From Phymorhynchus buccinoides (lineage: Eukaryota; Mollusca; Gastropoda; Neogastropoda; Raphitomidae): a stretch of 64,000 nucleotides of DNA. The notes beneath the pieces were generated by a model. The model made no database searches. It saw only the letters and a list, made by a program, of their open reading frames with translations, and was not told the DNA's origin. A program made the position numbers and the translations under genes. The stretch covers positions 32,384,854 through 32,448,853 of the forward strand of contig CM065680.1 in the NCBI GenBank assembly GCA_017654935.2, read 5' to 3'. Below are positions 62,594 to 64,000 of the stretch, piece after piece. The stretch's first letter is position 1. The number at the start of each line of letters is the position of its first letter.

Positions 62594-63000
62594 CTGTGAA
62601 CAAAGCAAATGTATCATTATTTTATATGGATAGCCATCAAGGTTCATGTTTACTATAATGAAATTAATAAAACAGTGAAATACCGGTACTGTCACAGTGT
62701 CAGAACAATATGCCACAATCTAAAAACAAAAAATGTATTTAATAAGTTCTGAACAGTACGTTATAATGCTTAATGTGTGTCTTTTAATGTCGAATCACAG
62801 GCGTAACCATGATGAATTTCTCTTTAGAGATAATAAAGTATTGTTGAGTTGAGTTGAAAGAACACAAATTTACAAAACTATGATGATTCATGCACAAAAT
62901 CTTACTCAGTAGGTCTACATAATCATTGAAAACTGTGAGGCATAAGAACACTATAAAAAGGAAAGTAATGAATAAAAAATACACATAAAAAAAATGCTGT

Positions 63001-63500
63001 NNNNNNNNNNNNNNNNNNNNNNNNNNNNNNNNNNNNNNNNNNNNNNNNNNNNNNNNNNNNNNNNNNNNNNNNNNNNNNNNNNNNNNNNNNNNNNNNNNNN
63101 NNNNNNNNNNNNNNNNNNNNNNNNNNNNNNNNNNNNNNNNNNNNNNNNNNNNNNNNNNNNNNNNNNNNNNNNNNNNNNNNNNNNNNNNNNNNNNNNNNNN
63201 NNNNNNNNNNNNNNNNNNNNNNNNNNNNNNNNNNNNNNNNNNNNNNNNNNNNNNNNNNNNNNNNNNNNNNNNNNNNNNNNNNNNNNNNNNNNNNNNNNNN
63301 NNNNNNNNNNNNNNNNNNNNNNNNNNNNNNNNNNNNNNNNNNNNNNNNNNNNNNNNNNNNNNNNNNNNNNNNNNNNNNNNNNNNNNNNNNNNNNNNNNNN
63401 NNNNNNNNNNNNNNNNNNNNNNNNNNNNNNNNNNNNNNNNNNNNNNNNNNNNNNNNNNNNNNNNNNNNNNNNNNNNNNNNNNNNNNNNNNNNNNNNNNNN
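63001..63500. other. Assembly gap (500 N)
   Basis: Five hundred consecutive N, the round size suggesting a placeholder gap of unknown true length. It lies upstream of DIP2 exon W1, in the intron leading to earlier exons. Confidence 1.
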
Positions 63501-63698
63501 TTGCCTCTTAAGGACGATCAGAAACAAATGTTCTCAATCATCTTTTGAACTAAAAGTGGAACACAAATTTTGTAAGTGAATGGGTGATCTGAAAATTATT
63601 CAGGCGCAGTTTACCTTCACCAGAAAAACGTTGTATGCACACAGAAGAAGAGGACTAGACAAACACAAAACAACAGGGATGATTGAACCTCCTGCATG

Positions 63699-64000
63699 AA
63701 AGGGGCACCCTGACGGATGACATTGCAAGAAACACGTCGAGGTCACCAGAAAGACAGCCTTTTCAAGGATCGGAACACTCACTTTGCTCATTTGTTTCCC
63801 TAGAAATCAAACCGTCAAAATGGCGATTCCTCCTTGGCAGAGTTGCCGGAGAGAGAAGCCATTTTGGATGGGGTGGGTGGAGGCCAGAGAGTGGTTGACG
63901 CTTTTTCTTCTTTGTAGTGCAGTTAAACAAAATATGGAGCTATTTACTTTGTTGTGAGTGAAGTTCCTTTTGGTAAACTGTATAAAAACTGTATAAAAAA
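63699..64000. mobile_element. Second copy of the GGGGCACCCTGACGG MITE, cut by the window end
   Basis: Starts AAAGGGGCACCCTGACGGATG and follows the inverse of 6930-7236 in order, through CTTCTTTGTAGTGCAG to GGTAAACTGTATAAAAACTG. Confidence 0.8.

Noticed and set aside
62784..63548. Long frames across the gap on both strands
   Set aside because: They consist of unknown residues from the N run.

Overview
This is an animal nuclear genome window. It has short coding exons with GT-AG introns, long repeat-rich introns, a tRNA-derived SINE, many palindromic MITE-like elements, a DIRS-type retrotransposon and several minisatellites. A mollusc, perhaps a marine gastropod, is my best guess from the overall texture, but no marker in the window proves it.

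One gene dominates. Positions 62593 to 14144 on the minus strand carry 33 consecutive exons of DIP2 (disco-interacting protein 2). They encode an unbroken 1,311 residues to the natural stop. All exon phases agree and all junctions are GT-AG. The two tandem acyl-adenylate-forming (ANL/FAAL-like) domains are complete. The N-terminal DMAP1-binding region lies upstream, beyond the window. At the left edge, two plus-strand exons (590-634 and 2203-2355) end an unidentified, acidic-tailed gene that converges on DIP2.

Layout: 1-2.4 kb, end of the plus-strand gene; 2.4-14.1 kb, MITEs, foldback elements, a LINE fragment and the DIP2 3' flank; 14.1-22.8 kb, DIP2 3' exons, with a final intron that is almost entirely a 53-bp minisatellite; 23.67-30.07 kb, a structurally complete DIRS element inside a DIP2 intron; 30.2-34.2 kb, exons; 34.9-37.9 kb, a long-inverted-repeat element that encloses a decayed copy of the neighbouring exon; 39.5-62.6 kb, the remaining exons; 63.0-63.5 kb, an assembly gap; then a MITE copy.

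The most unusual observation is that tandem duplication in this gene has repeatedly seized on splice junctions. Arrays contain or abut the acceptors of exons W33 (about 60 copies), W5 (12 copies), W13 and W2, and partial exon plus donor is duplicated at W15 and W30. At W5 and W30 some duplicated sites would give in-frame, stop-free alternative proteins. Whether any are used needs RNA data. Exons are numbered W1-W33 in transcript order within this window; residue numbers refer to the 1,311-residue in-window protein.
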